From Bacillota bacterium (lineage in GTDB: Bacteria; Bacillota_A; Clostridia; Tissierellales; Peptoniphilaceae): a DNA stretch of 15,164 bases. The notes beneath the pieces were generated by a model. It did no database searches. It was not told where the DNA came from and saw only the letters and a program-made list of their open reading frames with translations. This document shows, in pieces, positions 14,719 to 15,164 of the stretch. The position numbers and the translations under genes were made by a program. Each line of letters opens with the position of its first letter. The first letter of the stretch is position 1. The DNA lies in the NCBI GenBank assembly GCA_023418535.1, contig JAEZZN010000090.1, positions 1 through 15,164 on the forward strand. Direction: 5' to 3'.

Positions 14719-15164
14719 TTATTCTTCGTCCTTACGTCTTCTTGTGATAAATGCTCCTATTGCTCCGATTATTGCTGATACAACTGGGATTCCTGCTCCT
14801 ACTCCTGTCTTTGGTAGACTTCCTTTTCCTTCTTCTCTTACTCCTGTCTCCTCTACCACTTCATTTGTATTTGTATCTCCGCTTCCTGTATCACCTGTAC
14901 TTCCGCTATCTGATTCACTTCCTCCTGGTGTTGGTTTTGTTCCCTTTCCATTTAGATTCTTCATAGCATCTTCTAGCTTCTTCTTCGCTGCATCTATCTC
15001 TTCTTGGGTAGCATTCTTATCTTCTAGGACTTTCTTTGCTTCTTCTAAGGCTTTATCAAATGCTTCCTTCTTTTCCTTATCAGCATTCTTGTACTTATCT
15101 GTTCCCTTAGTCTTTTCTGCCTCTTCCACCGTCTTCTTTAATTCTTCTTTTGTCGGTTTATTCT
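14719..15164 (-). CDS. LPXTG-anchored surface protein with FIVAR repeat, 3' part
   Basis: The reading frame is open to the right edge (the first visible residues are NKPTKEELKKTVEEAEK), so this is the C-terminal 148 or so residues of a larger cell-wall protein. It shows one charged helical FIVAR-type module (KKEAFDKALEEAKKVLEDKNA then TQEEIDAAKKKLEDAM), a Gly/Ser/Thr/Asp-rich wall-spanning linker, and a full sorting signal: LPKTG (14817-14803), a hydrophobic segment (VVSAIIGAIGAFI) and the positive tail RRRKDEE. Sortase would cleave between T and G. An internal GTG at 15129 is not a start. Base composition is less AT-rich than its neighbours (28 of 60 bases are G or C at 14761-14820). Nothing links it to the ureide operon; its ligand is unknown. 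Confidence 0.88.
   Translation of the reverse strand, partial: NKPTKEELKKTVEEAEKTKGTDKYKNADKEKKEAFDKALEEAKKVLEDKNATQEEIDAAKKKLEDAMKNLNGKGTKPTPGGSESDSGSTGDTGSGDTNTNEVVEETGVREEGKGSLPKTGVGAGIPVVSAIIGAIGAFITRRRKDEE

Noticed and set aside
14751..14966. Leucine-rich plus-strand frame opposite the LPXTG gene
   Set aside because: Its composition is simply the complement of the Lys/Glu/Ser/Thr-rich coding strand; it has no ribosome site.

Overview
This AT-rich window has Gram-positive features: an LPXTG sortase-anchored protein, a PTS sugar operon, purine-rich Shine-Dalgarno sites and several TTG starts. It looks like a low-GC Firmicute (Bacillota), probably an anaerobic Clostridia/Tissierellia-type organism. 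That placement is inferred from gene content and composition only.

Layout. (1) Positions 1-127 hold the right end of an insertion sequence: the last residues of a transposase, a strong hairpin and a candidate terminal repeat. It lies 4 bp from the treC stop. (2) 132-4075 is a trehalose module: treB (PTS EIIBC) and treC (trehalose-6-phosphate hydrolase) on the minus strand and divergent treR (GntR/UTRA repressor), with TreR-like operators between them. (3) 4081-5490 is a lone AlbA_2/ATPase regulator-type gene, bracketed by two copies of an almost perfect 44-48 bp palindrome; one copy supplies its likely -35 box. (4) 5532-12942 is a six-gene minus-strand operon, in transcription order: FdrA-like protein (AllF), DUF1116 protein (AllG), ring-opening amidohydrolase (cyanurate hydrolase/barbiturase family), 12-TM transporter, NCS2 nucleobase permease, DUF2877 protein (AllH). 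A PucR-family regulator is divergent from it. (5) 14630-14713 carries a third palindrome and a terminator, followed by the 3' part of a FIVAR/LPXTG surface protein that runs off the right edge.

The main biological interest is the six-gene operon. In E. coli the FdrA/DUF1116/DUF2877 trio (AllFGH) is reported to form oxamate carbamoyltransferase, which phosphorolyses oxalurate (an N-carbamoyl amide acid) to oxamate and carbamoyl phosphate. Here the trio is interleaved with an enzyme family that opens cyclic imides such as barbiturate or cyanurate, giving products with the same terminal N-carbamoyl-amide group. A coherent reading is: NCS2 uptake of a cyclic ureide, ring opening by the amidohydrolase, phosphorolysis by AllFGH to carbamoyl phosphate (ATP via a carbamate kinase encoded elsewhere), product or counter-ion transport by the 12-TM carrier, and control by PucR. 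The substrate is not settled by the sequence.

A second point of interest is the repeated 3' module, palindrome plus GCAA-loop terminator, which sits between convergent genes. Its duplication appears to have accompanied insertion of the AlbA_2 gene between treR and the ring-opening operon.
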